Assembly: GCA_009377535.1 (NCBI GenBank)
Contig: WHTV01000021.1
Location: 1 to 35,917, forward strand
Length of the DNA: 35,917 bases
DNA from: Kiloniellaceae bacterium
GTDB lineage: Bacteria; Pseudomonadota; Alphaproteobacteria; Kiloniellales; Kiloniellaceae
Direction of reading: 5' to 3'
Under the pieces are notes generated by a model, which saw nothing but the letters and a program-made list of their open reading frames with translations, was not told the DNA's origin and made no database searches. How positions within the stretch are numbered: position 1 is the stretch's first letter; every line of letters starts with the position of its first letter. The position numbers and the translations under genes are program-made. Of the stretch, positions 17,088-25,120 are shown in pieces.

Positions 17088-18307
17088 GCCCTGGTCGCTG
17101 CCCGGGGCTGCCGGCGGCCGGCCAGCAGCGCGCGGGTCTGCCGGGCGATCATCGACTCCTCGTCGGTCGGGATGATCCACAGGCCGATACGGCTGCCGGC
17201 GGTGCCGATGCGCGGGCCGCCGGCGGCGTTGGCGGCATCGTCGAGCTCCGCGCCGAGCCAGGCGAGGCGGCGGCAGATGGCGGCGCGGATCGGCGCCGAG
17301 CGTTCGCCGATGCCGGCGGTAAAGACGAGGGCATCGAGACCACCGAGCTGAGCCGCCAGCGCGGCCACCTGCTGGGCGACGCGGTCGCAGAACATCTCCA
17401 CCGCCTGACCGGCTTCAGGCTTGTCGCTGGCCAGGAGGTCGCGCATGTCGGCGCTGAGGCCGGAGAGGCCGAGCAGGCCGGACTCCTTGTAGAGCAGCTT
17501 TTCCAGCGCGGCGACGTCCATGCCCTTCTCGCGCAGCAGGTAGATCAGCGCGCCGGGGTCGATGTTGCCGCAGCGGGTGCCCATGATGAGGCCGTCGAGG
17601 GTCGAGAAGCCCATGGTGCAGGCCCGGCTGCGCCCGTGCTGCAGGGCGCAGAGGCTGGCGCCGTTGCCCAGATGGGCAACGATGGTGCGGCCGGCCGCGG
17701 CGTCGGCATCGTAAGTCGGCAAGGCGCCGGCGATGAACTCGTAGGACAGGCCGTGGAAGCCATAGCGGCGCAGCCCTTCCTCGGCGAAGGACAGCGGCAG
17801 GCCGTAGAGCTGGTCGCGCGCGGGGATCGAGCGGTGAAAGGCGGTGTCGAAACAGGCGACCTGGGGAATTCCCGGCGCGCGCGCGCCCAGGGCGCGGATG
17901 GCGGCGAGATTGTGCGGCTGGTGCAGCGGCGCCAGCGGCACCAGGCGCTCCAGCTCGGCCAGCACGGCGCCGTCCACCAGCGTCGGCGCGGCAAAGGCCG
18001 TCCCGCCGTGCACCACGCGGTGGCCGGCAGCGGCGATGGCGGCCTGCGGCAGGGTTTGGGCCAGCCAGTCGAGCAGGAAGCCATAGAAATGCTCATGGTC
18101 GAGACTGCGGCCCTGCGGCCAGCTTTCCTCGACAGTCTGGCCGGCGATCCTCGCCTTGAACTGCGGCTGGATGCCGATCCCCTCGATGAGGCCGCCGCCA
18201 AAGGCCTCGTCGACCCTTGCATCGCCGCCCGCCGCGGCCGGGTAGAGCGAGAACTTGATGCTGGACGAGCCGGCGTTCACCACCAGGACCATGTTGGTAT
18301 TCGGCAT
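17084..18307 (-). CDS. ackA: Acetate kinase
   Basis: This 407-aa enzyme interconverts acetate plus ATP and acetyl phosphate plus ADP. Family signatures occur in order: VVNAGSSSIKFSLY at the N-terminus, GHRVVHGG, CFDTAFH, HLGNGAS, GTRCGNIDPG and a late FTAGIGERS. No phosphotransacetylase gene lies within the window; the following gene is a HAD phosphatase. The ATG at 18307 is preferred to an in-frame ATG 15 nt later because a GAGG lies about 10 nt upstream and no site precedes the second. Divergent from arsR. Confidence 0.94.
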   Translation of the reverse strand: MPNTNMVLVVNAGSSSIKFSLYPAAAGGDARVDEAFGGGLIEGIGIQPQFKARIAGQTVEESWPQGRSLDHEHFYGFLLDWLAQTLPQAAIAAAGHRVVHGGTAFAAPTLVDGAVLAELERLVPLAPLHQPHNLAAIRALGARAPGIPQVACFDTAFHRSIPARDQLYGLPLSFAEEGLRRYGFHGLSYEFIAGALPTYDADAAAGRTIVAHLGNGASLCALQHGRSRACTMGFSTLDGLIMGTRCGNIDPGALIYLLREKGMDVAALEKLLYKESGLLGLSGLSADMRDLLASDKPEAGQAVEMFCDRVAQQVAALAAQLGGLDALVFTAGIGERSAPIRAAICRRLAWLGAELDDAANAAGGPRIGTAGSRIGLWIIPTDEESMIARQTRALLAGRRQPRAATRA

Positions 18308-18434
18308 CGATCTCGGCCTCGCTTTCCCCTCCAGCAGCACCGTTGCGGCGTTGCCGTCTCGACCTGCGGCCACCCTCCGCGGTGGCGGGCGAGCGTTCGC
18401 GTCGGCACCCTCTCATAAAGCTTCCGAAAAGCGC

Positions 18435-18467
18435 TTGCCATATTTTGATATTTCAACAATTATCAAA
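18435..18467 (+). promoter_or_regulatory. arsR promoter and operator dyad
   Basis: TTTGATA (18444-18450) and TATCAAA (18461-18467) form a perfect 7-bp inverted repeat with a 10-nt spacer, ending 2 nt before the arsR ATG. A -35-like TTGCCA at 18435-18440 and a weak -10 (AATTAT, 18458-18463) at 17-nt spacing put the transcript start at or next to the start codon. Autorepression by ArsR and a leaderless mRNA are inferred. Confidence 0.6.
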
Positions 18468-18469
18468 TT

Positions 18470-18826
18470 ATGGATGAGTTCGAAGCCACCCGGGCCCTCG
18501 GTGCCCTGGCCCAGCCGACTCGCCTCGCGGTCTTCCGCCTGCTGGTGCGCGAAGGTCCGGCGGGCCTGCCGGCGGGCGAGGTGGCGGCGCGCCTCGGCGT
18601 GCAGCCGGCGACCCTGTCGTTTCACCTGGCCCAGCTGGAGCGCGCCGGGCTGCTGGCGGCGCGGCGGCAGAGCCGGCAGATTCTCTATGCCGCCGACTTC
18701 GCGGCCATGGGCGCCCTGGTCGGCTTCCTGCTCGACGACTGCTGCCACGGCCATCCGGAGGTTTGTGCCGGGCTCGACGCGGCGGAGGAACGGGCAGGCA
18801 GGGCGGCGGCCAAGGTGGAGGTATGA
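18470..18826 (+). CDS. arsR: ArsR-family arsenic-responsive repressor
   Basis: This 118-aa winged-helix repressor opens with LGALAQPTRLAVFRLLV and has a recognition helix around PATLSFHLAQLERAGLL. Cysteines C91, C92 and C99 lie in the C-terminal helix (DDCCHGHPEVC), as in ArsR proteins that bind As(III) with a C-terminal Cys triad rather than the alpha-3 CVC site. No Shine-Dalgarno sequence precedes the ATG, which directly follows a dyad. arsC begins 49 nt downstream, so the pair is probably one transcript. No arsenite efflux gene is in the window. Confidence 0.88.
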   Translation: MDEFEATRALGALAQPTRLAVFRLLVREGPAGLPAGEVAARLGVQPATLSFHLAQLERAGLLAARRQSRQILYAADFAAMGALVGFLLDDCCHGHPEVCAGLDAAEERAGRAAAKVEV

Positions 18827-18875
18827 CCTTTCGCCGGCCGGCGCGCGGCGGAGGCAACGACAAGGAAAAGCGGCG

Positions 18876-19397
18876 ATGCCCGAAAACGACAATCGGAAGG
18901 TCTACAACGTCCTCTTCCTCTGCACCGGCAATTCGGCGCGCAGTATCATGGCCGAGGCCATCGTCGAGCGGCTCGGCCAGGGGCGCTTCAAGGGCCACAG
19001 CGCCGGCAGCCATCCGACGGGGCAGGTGCATCCCTATGCCCTGGATCTGCTGCAGCGGCTGAACCATCCGACGGCCGCTCTGCACTCCAAGAGCTGGGAC
19101 GTCTTTGCGGCCCCGGGGGCTCCGAAGATGGATTTCGTCTTCACGGTCTGCGACAACGCCGCCGGCGAGGTCTGCCCGCTCTGGCCGGGCCAGCCGATGC
19201 TCGCCCACTGGCCGTTCCGGGATCCGGCGGCCGTCGAAGGCAGCGAGATCGAGAAGCGTCAGGTCTTCGCCGACGTCTATGGCCAGATCCACAACCGCGT
19301 CAGTATCTTCATGAACCTGCCTCTCGCCACCCTCGACAAGCTGAGCCTGCAGAAGAACTTGGACGAGATGGCCAAGCCCGCGACCGAGCGCGCCTGA
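18876..19397 (+). CDS. arsC: Arsenate reductase, low-molecular-weight phosphatase (thioredoxin-coupled) type
   Basis: This 173-aa protein has the P-loop C16-TGNSA-R22-S of low-molecular-weight tyrosine phosphatases. It also has the downstream redox cysteines in [13 protein letters not shown] and the HWPFRDPA segment typical of thioredoxin-dependent arsenate reductases. It reduces arsenate to arsenite. AAGGA precedes the ATG. It follows arsR; with no arsB/acr3 here, arsenite export must come from elsewhere. A tyrosine phosphatase role is less likely given the extra cysteines and neighbour. Confidence 0.88.
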   Translation: MPENDNRKVYNVLFLCTGNSARSIMAEAIVERLGQGRFKGHSAGSHPTGQVHPYALDLLQRLNHPTAALHSKSWDVFAAPGAPKMDFVFTVCDNAAGEVCPLWPGQPMLAHWPFRDPAAVEGSEIEKRQVFADVYGQIHNRVSIFMNLPLATLDKLSLQKNLDEMAKPATERA

Positions 19398-19476
19398 GCG
19401 CGGTCCGGGGTCTGGCCCTTCCGACCTCGAGACTCTAGGATGGCGCCGACATTCGCCTCGAGGCAAGGGGAGCGCC

Positions 19477-20574
19477 ATGAAGGTCGACGGCAAGCCCTAC
19501 AGGACGATCTGGCTGAACGACGACGGCTGGTCGGTGGAGATCATCGACCAGACCCTGATGCCACATCGCTTCGAGACCGTGACCCTGAAGAACCTCGAGG
19601 CGGCGGCTCACGCCATAAAGGCCATGCTGGTGCGCGGCGCGCCGTTGATCGGGGCCACCGCCGCCTACGGTATCTGCCTGGCGATGCGCGCCGACGACAG
19701 CGATGAGGCGCTCGACCGCGCCTACGACACGCTCTATGCCACCCGGCCGACCGCGGTGAACCTGCGCTGGGCGCTCGACGAGATGCGCGCCGCCCTGCGC
19801 AACCGGCCGCGCGGCGCGCGCGTCGCCGCTGCCTATGCCCGGGCGGAGGAGATCTGCGACGAGGACGTGGAAATCTGCCAGTCGATCGGCCGCCACGGCC
19901 TGAAGATCATCCGCGAGATCGCCGCCAGCAAGCCGGCCGGCGAGCCGGTGAACATCCTGACCCACTGCAATGCCGGCTGGCTCGCCACGGTGGACTGGGG
20001 CACCGCGACGGCGCCGATGTACATGGCTTTCGAAGAGGGCATTCCGATCCACGTCTGGGCCGACGAGACAAGGCCGCGCAACCAGGGCGCCTCGCTGACC
20101 GCCTGGGAGCTGAAAGGCCATGGCGTGCCCCACACGGTGATCGCCGACAACGTCGGCGGCCACCTCATGCAGCACGGCAAGGTCGATCTCTGCATCGTCG
20201 GCACCGATCGCACCACCGCCTCCGGCGACGTCTGCAACAAGATCGGTACTTACCTGAAGGCTCTGGCCGCCCACGCCAACGACGTGCCCTTCTACGTGGC
20301 GCTGCCCTCGCCGACCATCGACTGGACGGTCAAGGACGGCGTAAAGGAGATTCCCATCGAGCAGCGCGGCGGCGAGGAGGTCTCGCAGATGACCGGGCGC
20401 ACGGCCGCCGGGGCCATCGAGACGGTGACCATCACGCCCGACGGCAGCCCGGTAGCCAACTTCGCTTTCGACGTGACCCCGGCGCGCTACGTGACCGGCC
20501 TGATCACCGAACGCGGCGTCGCCGAGGCGTCGCGGGAAGGGCTGGCGAAGCTGTTTCCGGAACGGGTGCGGTAG
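19477..20574 (+). CDS. mtnA: S-methyl-5-thioribose-1-phosphate isomerase
   Basis: This 365-aa enzyme converts methylthioribose-1-phosphate to methylthioribulose-1-phosphate in methionine salvage or related methylthioadenosine shunts. It is of the aIF2B-like fold: [16 protein letters not shown] near the N-terminus, catalytic cysteine in [11 protein letters not shown] (C164), catalytic aspartate in [19 protein letters not shown] (D244). AAGGGGAG precedes the ATG. It follows arsC by 79 nt on the same strand, but a functional link to arsenic is not evident. No other mtn genes occur in the window. Confidence 0.94.
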   Translation: MKVDGKPYRTIWLNDDGWSVEIIDQTLMPHRFETVTLKNLEAAAHAIKAMLVRGAPLIGATAAYGICLAMRADDSDEALDRAYDTLYATRPTAVNLRWALDEMRAALRNRPRGARVAAAYARAEEICDEDVEICQSIGRHGLKIIREIAASKPAGEPVNILTHCNAGWLATVDWGTATAPMYMAFEEGIPIHVWADETRPRNQGASLTAWELKGHGVPHTVIADNVGGHLMQHGKVDLCIVGTDRTTASGDVCNKIGTYLKALAAHANDVPFYVALPSPTIDWTVKDGVKEIPIEQRGGEEVSQMTGRTAAGAIETVTITPDGSPVANFAFDVTPARYVTGLITERGVAEASREGLAKLFPERVR

Positions 20575-20589
20575 CGGGGCGCGCGTCTG

Positions 20590-20690
20590 CCCATCCTTCG
20601 AGACGGGCCTTCGGCCCTCCTCACGATGAGGTCGGAAGAAAGTGCCTCACCCTGAGGAGCGGTCCGATAGGACCGCGTCTCGAAGGGCGA
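20590..20690. repeat. Dispersed palindromic intergenic repeat
   Basis: CCTTCGAGACG (20595-20605) is repeated inverted as CGTCTCGAAGG (20676-20686), with inner CCTC...GAGG hairpins on each side (around 20618-20631 and 20645-20658). I recognise this as a kind of repeat common between genes in alphaproteobacterial genomes. It lies between the convergent mtnA and cupin genes and may also end both transcripts. Confidence 0.7.
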
Positions 20691-20724
20691 GGCCGACAGG
20701 AGCCCTAGCCGCAGCGCGCCGCTT

Positions 20725-21090
20725 TCAAATCCACACGTCGTTCTCGGCCGTGCGCTCGCCGCCCTCGTGGCCGGTGTTCTTCACGCCGCGCGGTTCGATG
20801 AGCATCACCTTGGTCTCCTTCGCGGCATAGGGCTTGTGCTCGACCCCCTTGGGCACCACGAACATCTCGCCCGCGCCCAAGGTGACCGCGCCGTCGCGAA
20901 AGTCGATGCGCAGCTCGCCGTCCAGCACGATGAAGGTCTCGTCGGTGTCCTGGTGATCGTGCCAGACGAAGTCGCCTTCCAGCTTCACGATCTTGAACTG
21001 GTAGTCGTTCATCTCAGCGATGACCTTGGGCTGCCACTGCTCGACGAAGAGTCCGAACTTCTGCGCAAGGTTGATCGGCTGGTAGCTCAT
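20725..21090 (-). CDS. Small single-domain cupin protein
   Basis: This 121-aa protein has the two cupin motifs: WHDHQDTDETFIVLDGELRIDF with metal-ligand histidines and glutamate, and MFVVPKGVEHKPYA. Such stand-alone cupins often bind a divalent metal and a small molecule; the function here is unknown. ATG 21090 has AGGA upstream. It lies 146 nt downstream of the GNAT-PhyH gene and may be in the same transcript. Confidence 0.85.
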   Translation of the reverse strand: MSYQPINLAQKFGLFVEQWQPKVIAEMNDYQFKIVKLEGDFVWHDHQDTDETFIVLDGELRIDFRDGAVTLGAGEMFVVPKGVEHKPYAAKETKVMLIEPRGVKNTGHEGGERTAENDVWI

Positions 21091-21236
21091 GGGGGTATCC
21101 TGGTCTCGGGCCGTGGAGGGCGGGGGGCGGCTGTGCCTCCGGCAGATTATGCCGCAAGAAGGCGGCCCGCCAAAGCCCCTCCCGCACTGGCCGCGCGATA
21201 GCCGAGCGTCTTCCGCAGTAAGATGACGGGCCTGGA

Positions 21237-22625
21237 TCAATCCACGAACATCGGGCCGGGCTTGGTGTAGAGCTCCTCGTAGTGCACCAGGCTGTGCTCG
21301 CCTTCCAGCGGGCAGGGGACGCCATCGCGGAAGGCCCACTCGCCGCGGTCGCAGTTGGCCGCCGTCACGTAGCCGTTGATGTAGAAGCGGCGATCCATCG
21401 CCGAGTTGTTCGGGCCGGAGCCGTGCAGGCTGTGCGCGTGCCACAGCGCGACGTCTCCGGGGTCGAGCTGCAGCGTCACCGCGCTCGCCGGATCGATGCC
21501 GAGGCGCACCAGATCCTGGCTGTCGAGCGCCTCGTGCATCGAGGGGCGCGCCGGGTCGAAGGGCAGCTCGCCCAGGCGCTGGCTGCCGGGGCAGAACACC
21601 ACGGCGCCGTTGTCGGCGCGCTGCGGGTCGACGGCGATGCCGGTCTGCACGTAGGAGCGGGCAAGGTCGCGGTAGGCCTCGCGCGGGCGGCGCGAGCGCG
21701 AGTCCTGGTGGAAGCCGAACTCCGCCCGGGCGCCCGGCGGCTTCCAGTGCATCTGGTTGATGATCTGCTTGATGTCGCGGCCGATCAGCGGCTCCAGGAT
21801 GGCAAAGAGCCGTGGATCGCGCCGCACGCGCTCCAGCGTCGGGTCGATCCAGGCCGCCCACTGCGCGAAGCGCAGCACCGTTCCTGCGCCCAGCTCCTCG
21901 TCCAGGCAGAAGTAGATGTTGCGGTCGCGCCAGCTGCGCCTGCCGGCCAGCGCGCGGTCGCGGATGCGGTCGAAGGCCGCGGCCATCTCGGCTACCTCGC
22001 CGGCTGAAAAGACGCCCCGGACGACGGCATAGCCCCTGGCTTCGAACTGCCCCAGGTAGTCGCCCTTGGAAGGGGTGCCGCTCATAGACGCCGTGCTTCC
22101 TGCCTGCTGCGCCGCTGCCACACCCTCAATAGCACGTTTTAACTGCGGAAGCTGCACCGCAGAGGGGGCGGCCTGCAGCCGCCTGACCATGTAGTAGACC
22201 GTATCGGTCGACCGGCCCCGCTGGTGCACGAAGCCGCACTTCTCATAGCAGCGGATGGCCCGCCGGTTCGCCGGGTGCGGATCCACGGCGACGCACGGCG
22301 GCGCCTCGGCCACCGCGATCATGTCGATGAAGGCCAGGAGGCAGCCGGTGCCGAGGCCTTTGGAAAGGTCGTTCGGGCAGGCGAGAAACTGGTCTGTGCC
22401 GATCCACGTCGTATCGATCCGGTAGTACTGGAAATAGCCGGCCGCCTCGCCGTCCAGCTCAAGGATGAAGCGTCGCGTCCGGTCTGTGACATCGGCGTAG
22501 TGCGCAGCGACCTTCTCCAGGGTGTCGTCGCCGTCGTCCCACCATTCCTTTACGTGCGGCCGCTGCAGCCACTCCAGCAGCATCGCCAAATCGTCGTTTC
22601 CAAGGGGCCGGAAGTGGATCGTCAT
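21237..22625 (-). CDS. GNAT acetyltransferase - phytanoyl-CoA dioxygenase (PhyH) in-frame fusion
   Basis: One uninterrupted 462-aa frame joins two families. Residues 1 to about 150 are a GNAT domain of the aminoglycoside 6'-acetyltransferase/RimJ-like type, with the acetyl-CoA segment KGLGTGCLL and a late CYEKCGF. After a linker of about 30 residues comes a complete PhyH Fe(II)/2-oxoglutarate dioxygenase, with FHQDS (H-x-D ligands) and a distal histidine in WHAHSLHGSG. An internal ATG at 22085 with AGGAAG upstream could start the PhyH part alone, so two separate products are possible. The ATG at 22625 overlaps the stop of the DUF2161 gene (ATGA), so translation is coupled. Substrates are unknown. 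Confidence 0.75.
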   Translation of the reverse strand: MTIHFRPLGNDDLAMLLEWLQRPHVKEWWDDGDDTLEKVAAHYADVTDRTRRFILELDGEAAGYFQYYRIDTTWIGTDQFLACPNDLSKGLGTGCLLAFIDMIAVAEAPPCVAVDPHPANRRAIRCYEKCGFVHQRGRSTDTVYYMVRRLQAAPSAVQLPQLKRAIEGVAAAQQAGSTASMSGTPSKGDYLGQFEARGYAVVRGVFSAGEVAEMAAAFDRIRDRALAGRRSWRDRNIYFCLDEELGAGTVLRFAQWAAWIDPTLERVRRDPRLFAILEPLIGRDIKQIINQMHWKPPGARAEFGFHQDSRSRRPREAYRDLARSYVQTGIAVDPQRADNGAVVFCPGSQRLGELPFDPARPSMHEALDSQDLVRLGIDPASAVTLQLDPGDVALWHAHSLHGSGPNNSAMDRRFYINGYVTAANCDRGEWAFRDGVPCPLEGEHSLVHYEELYTKPGPMFVD

Positions 22626-23347
22626 CCGGCGCGGCGCCTGCTCTTGGTCTGCGGCCTGGCGCCGTCCAGTTCCCGCAGCACGTCGGCGTAGAGCACGAGC
22701 GCCGCGCGGCCCTTCGCAGAAAGGTCGTAGATGCCGCGCTCGACACGCAGGAACCAGCCGTAGACGTCGTTCCGCAGCAGGGCACCGGCGGTGCCCACGC
22801 CGGTGCCGCTGGAGATCAGCGCGGCCTTGGTCGGGCCCTGTCGGTGCAGCAAGGCGGCGCAGCGCAGGGCGTTCTGGCGGTAGGCGGTGACGATGGGCCG
22901 GCGCGTCTGGCCGCCGGTGTTGGGATCGCCCACGCGCTGGGCGAACTCCTTCAACAGCAGGGCCTGGCGCTTGCGGTTGAGCCGCGGCTGGTAGGGCAGG
23001 GGGTCGAGCAGCGGCTCCACCAGGGCCATTTCCGGGTGGACCATCAGGAGCCCGAGACCGAGACGGCGGCAGAGCTTCAGCACGCTGCGCCGGTCGCGAC
23101 GCCAGGTCGCCGCCCGGACGGGCGCGGCGAAGGCAAGATAGACCTGCTCGCTCATGGCCAGGCGGTCGACGCCCTGCAGCAGCAGAGCGAGATTGAAGGC
23201 CTTCTTCAGCTCTACGATGACCGGCGGCTCCGTGCCGCGGCGCGCGACGAGGTCGCAACCGCGCACCTCCGCCTTCACGGCGTAGCCCTGGCCTTCCAGG
23301 AAGGCCTTCACCGGCTCGTAGAGCTCTTCTTCGCGGGCGACGGTCAC
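22622..23347 (-). CDS. DUF2161-family protein, PD-(D/E)XK nuclease-like N-terminus
   Basis: This 241-aa protein begins with a segment LYEPVKAFLEGQGY...GCDLVARRG...VIVELKKAF, the layout of the PD-(D/E)XK nuclease fold (D, then E-x-K). The rest matches what I recall of DUF2161, including a C-terminal winged-helix-like part (GTAGALLRNDVYGWFLRVERGIYDLS). Function is unknown. It overlaps the following GNAT gene by 3 nt. Confidence 0.75.
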   Translation of the reverse strand: MTVAREEELYEPVKAFLEGQGYAVKAEVRGCDLVARRGTEPPVIVELKKAFNLALLLQGVDRLAMSEQVYLAFAAPVRAATWRRDRRSVLKLCRRLGLGLLMVHPEMALVEPLLDPLPYQPRLNRKRQALLLKEFAQRVGDPNTGGQTRRPIVTAYRQNALRCAALLHRQGPTKAALISSGTGVGTAGALLRNDVYGWFLRVERGIYDLSAKGRAALVLYADVLRELDGARPQTKSRRRAG

Positions 23348-23390
23348 GCCGGCGAGTCTAGCGGCTGTTCCCGAGTCCCCGCCAGAGAGT

Positions 23391-23954
23391 CTAGGCCAGC
23401 GCCCGGCGGTTCCACGGCATCACGGCCAGCACGCTCGCCATGGCGCAGGTGCCGGAGACGCCGGCGAAGGTGAGCCCGGCGCCGACGAAGCCGGAGAGCG
23501 CGAAGAACCAGGGCGACACGGTGAACCCGAGGATGACGCCGGTCAGCACCATCAGGCCGGCGGTGATCTGCACCTGGCGCTGGAGGGAGATCGGCATGCT
23601 GCGGTTCACGATGGTCGGCAGGCCGGCCTTCTTCCAACCGGCGAGGCCTTGATCCAGCTGATAGACCTCGGCGAAAGCGGTGGCGAGGATGCGGGGCGCG
23701 GCTTCGGCCGTTCGTGCGCCGCTGGCGCAGTGGAAGATGGCGATGTTGCCGGCTTCGGCGGGGAAGTCGGCGGCGCTGAAGCCGGACAGCGGCACGTGGT
23801 GCGCGCCGGCCAGGTGCTCGCGGGCGAACTCGTCGCTTTCGCGGATGTCGATGACGACGGCCACGCCGCCGTCGAGCAGCGCCTTGGCCTCGGCAGGATT
23901 GATCTTGCGCAGGCTGTGCGGCTTGCGGAGGGCCGCGGGGTTGGACGACAACAT
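23391..23954 (-). CDS. Rhodanese domain with C-terminal DUF2892-type membrane hairpin (YgaP-like)
   Basis: This 187-aa protein has a rhodanese domain (about 15-120) with active-site loop C76-ASGAR, which carries persulfide sulfur. Two hydrophobic segments follow at about 128-175 (VLTGVILGFTV and FVGAGLTFAGVSG), as in the inner-membrane rhodanese YgaP. Start ATG 23954 has AGGAG 10 nt upstream. It begins 5 nt after the BigR-like repressor gene ends, so it is probably a target of that repressor in sulfide or persulfide detoxification. Confidence 0.88.
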   Translation of the reverse strand: MLSSNPAALRKPHSLRKINPAEAKALLDGGVAVVIDIRESDEFAREHLAGAHHVPLSGFSAADFPAEAGNIAIFHCASGARTAEAAPRILATAFAEVYQLDQGLAGWKKAGLPTIVNRSMPISLQRQVQITAGLMVLTGVILGFTVSPWFFALSGFVGAGLTFAGVSGTCAMASVLAVMPWNRRALA

Positions 23955-23959
23955 CACTC

Positions 23960-24292
23960 TCAGGCTCCTGGTGGGTCGGCTTGCGCCCTCTGTTGGGCGG
24001 GTGCGCAGTAGAGGTGGTGCAGCAGCAGGATGACAGCCCGCGCCTCGGCGCCGGTCAGGCTGTAGTGCATCGAGCGGCCGTTGCGGCGGGCGCCGACCAG
24101 GCCGTCCTTGCGCAGCAAAGCGAGCTGCTGCGAGACGGCGGCCTGGCGCAGGCTGAGGCCGTCGGCCAACTCGCCCACCGTCTTCTCGCCGTCGGCCAGC
24201 TGGCAGAGCAGCAGCAGGCGGTTCTCGCTCGACAGCGCCTTCATCAGCTCGGCGGCCTCGCGGGCCGAAGTCTGCAGATCTGCTACATTCAT
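23960..24292 (-). CDS. BigR/SqrR-like persulfide-sensing ArsR-family repressor
   Basis: This 110-aa winged-helix repressor has MKALSSENRLLLLCQLADGE at the front and a recognition helix around RQAAVSQQLALLRKDGLV. Two cysteines, C30 and C96, are 66 residues apart, the same spacing as I recall for the redox pair of SqrR and BigR, which forms a tetrasulfide bridge with persulfides. The next gene is a rhodanese, which fits. ATG 24292 lacks a Shine-Dalgarno sequence and lies inside a dyad; a TTG at 24328 is an alternative start but would include the promoter. Confidence 0.87.
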   Translation of the reverse strand: MNVADLQTSAREAAELMKALSSENRLLLLCQLADGEKTVGELADGLSLRQAAVSQQLALLRKDGLVGARRNGRSMHYSLTGAEARAVILLLHHLYCAPAQQRAQADPPGA

Positions 24293-24328
24293 ACTTGCAG
24301 AGATATGAATGTATTGGCTCCTCGTCAA
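24284..24328 (-). promoter_or_regulatory. Promoter and operator of the BigR-like operon, likely leaderless
   Basis: On the minus strand TTGACG (24323-24328), a 17-nt spacer and TATCTC (24300-24305) form a good promoter only 7 nt before the ATG, so transcription should start at the start codon. A perfect 10-bp inverted repeat, TACATTCATA-N10-TATGAATGTA (24284-24293 and 24304-24313), covers the -10 and start codon and is a likely autoregulatory operator. Confidence 0.7.
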
Positions 24329-24373
24329 GGGGCCGCAAAGAGATAATTCGGAGATCCCAGCAAATCCTGGGAA

Positions 24374-25120
24374 TCAGCCGCGAGGTGCAGCGGCCATAGG
24401 CCTCGTAGAAGGCGGCGCCGGCAGGGCCAGTTCCGCCATCACCGGCAGATGATCGGAGGCGGCGCGGGCCTCGTAGGCCGCCCAGGCCTTGCCGAGCAGG
24501 GTGCTCGGCCGGCACAGGATGCGGTCCAGGGCGAAGAGCGGGAAACGGGCCGGGAAGCTGGCCTCGCGGGTCCAGGCGCCGAAAAGCGCGAAGAGGTCGC
24601 GCTGGTGGCGGTGCGGCCAGAGCCATTCGTTGAGGTCGCCGAGCAGCAGCACCGGCGTGGAGACGTCGGTGGCGAGGATTTTTGTGAGGCGGTCCAACTG
24701 TTGGCGGCGTTCGGGCCGGCTGAGCCCCAGGTGCGTGGTGACCACTCGCAGACGCGCAGTCGGCAGCACGATGCTGGCCGTGATCGCCTTGCGCGGCTCG
24801 CGTCCCAGCGCCGAGATGTCATGCACCTTCTTGTCTTCCAGGGGGAAGCGGCTGGCCAGGATCTGCCCGTAATGGCCGTCCGCGCCGGAGATCGCCCAGG
24901 CATCGTGGCCGTGGGTGCCGACCTCGGCGCGCAGCACATCGTAGACCTTGCCGGCCCCGGGCGCGCCGCGCCGCGAATCGATCTCCTGGAAGGCAGCGAC
25001 GTCAGGGGCCAGCGCACGCACCGCGGCCCCGACCCGCTCAACGTCGTGCCGGCCGTCGGCGCCGACGCAGGCGTGGACGTTCCAGGTCAGCACGCGCAGG
25101 CGGGGGTGCGGCTCACGCAT
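24374..25120 (-). CDS. Endonuclease/exonuclease/phosphatase family protein
   Basis: This 248-aa protein has the family motifs in order: LTWNVHACVG, AFQEID, THLGLSRPERR, LLGDLNEW and SDHLPVMAEL. This fold covers nucleases, phosphodiesterases and sphingomyelinase-type lipid enzymes. ATG 25120 overlaps the end of the phospholipase D gene by 8 nt, so the two act as an operon; pairing with a phospholipase D-VTT protein suggests a lipid or phosphodiester role, which is inference. Confidence 0.87.
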   Translation of the reverse strand: MREPHPRLRVLTWNVHACVGADGRHDVERVGAAVRALAPDVAAFQEIDSRRGAPGAGKVYDVLRAEVGTHGHDAWAISGADGHYGQILASRFPLEDKKVHDISALGREPRKAITASIVLPTARLRVVTTHLGLSRPERRQQLDRLTKILATDVSTPVLLLGDLNEWLWPHRHQRDLFALFGAWTREASFPARFPLFALDRILCRPSTLLGKAWAAYEARAASDHLPVMAELALPAPPSTRPMAAAPRG

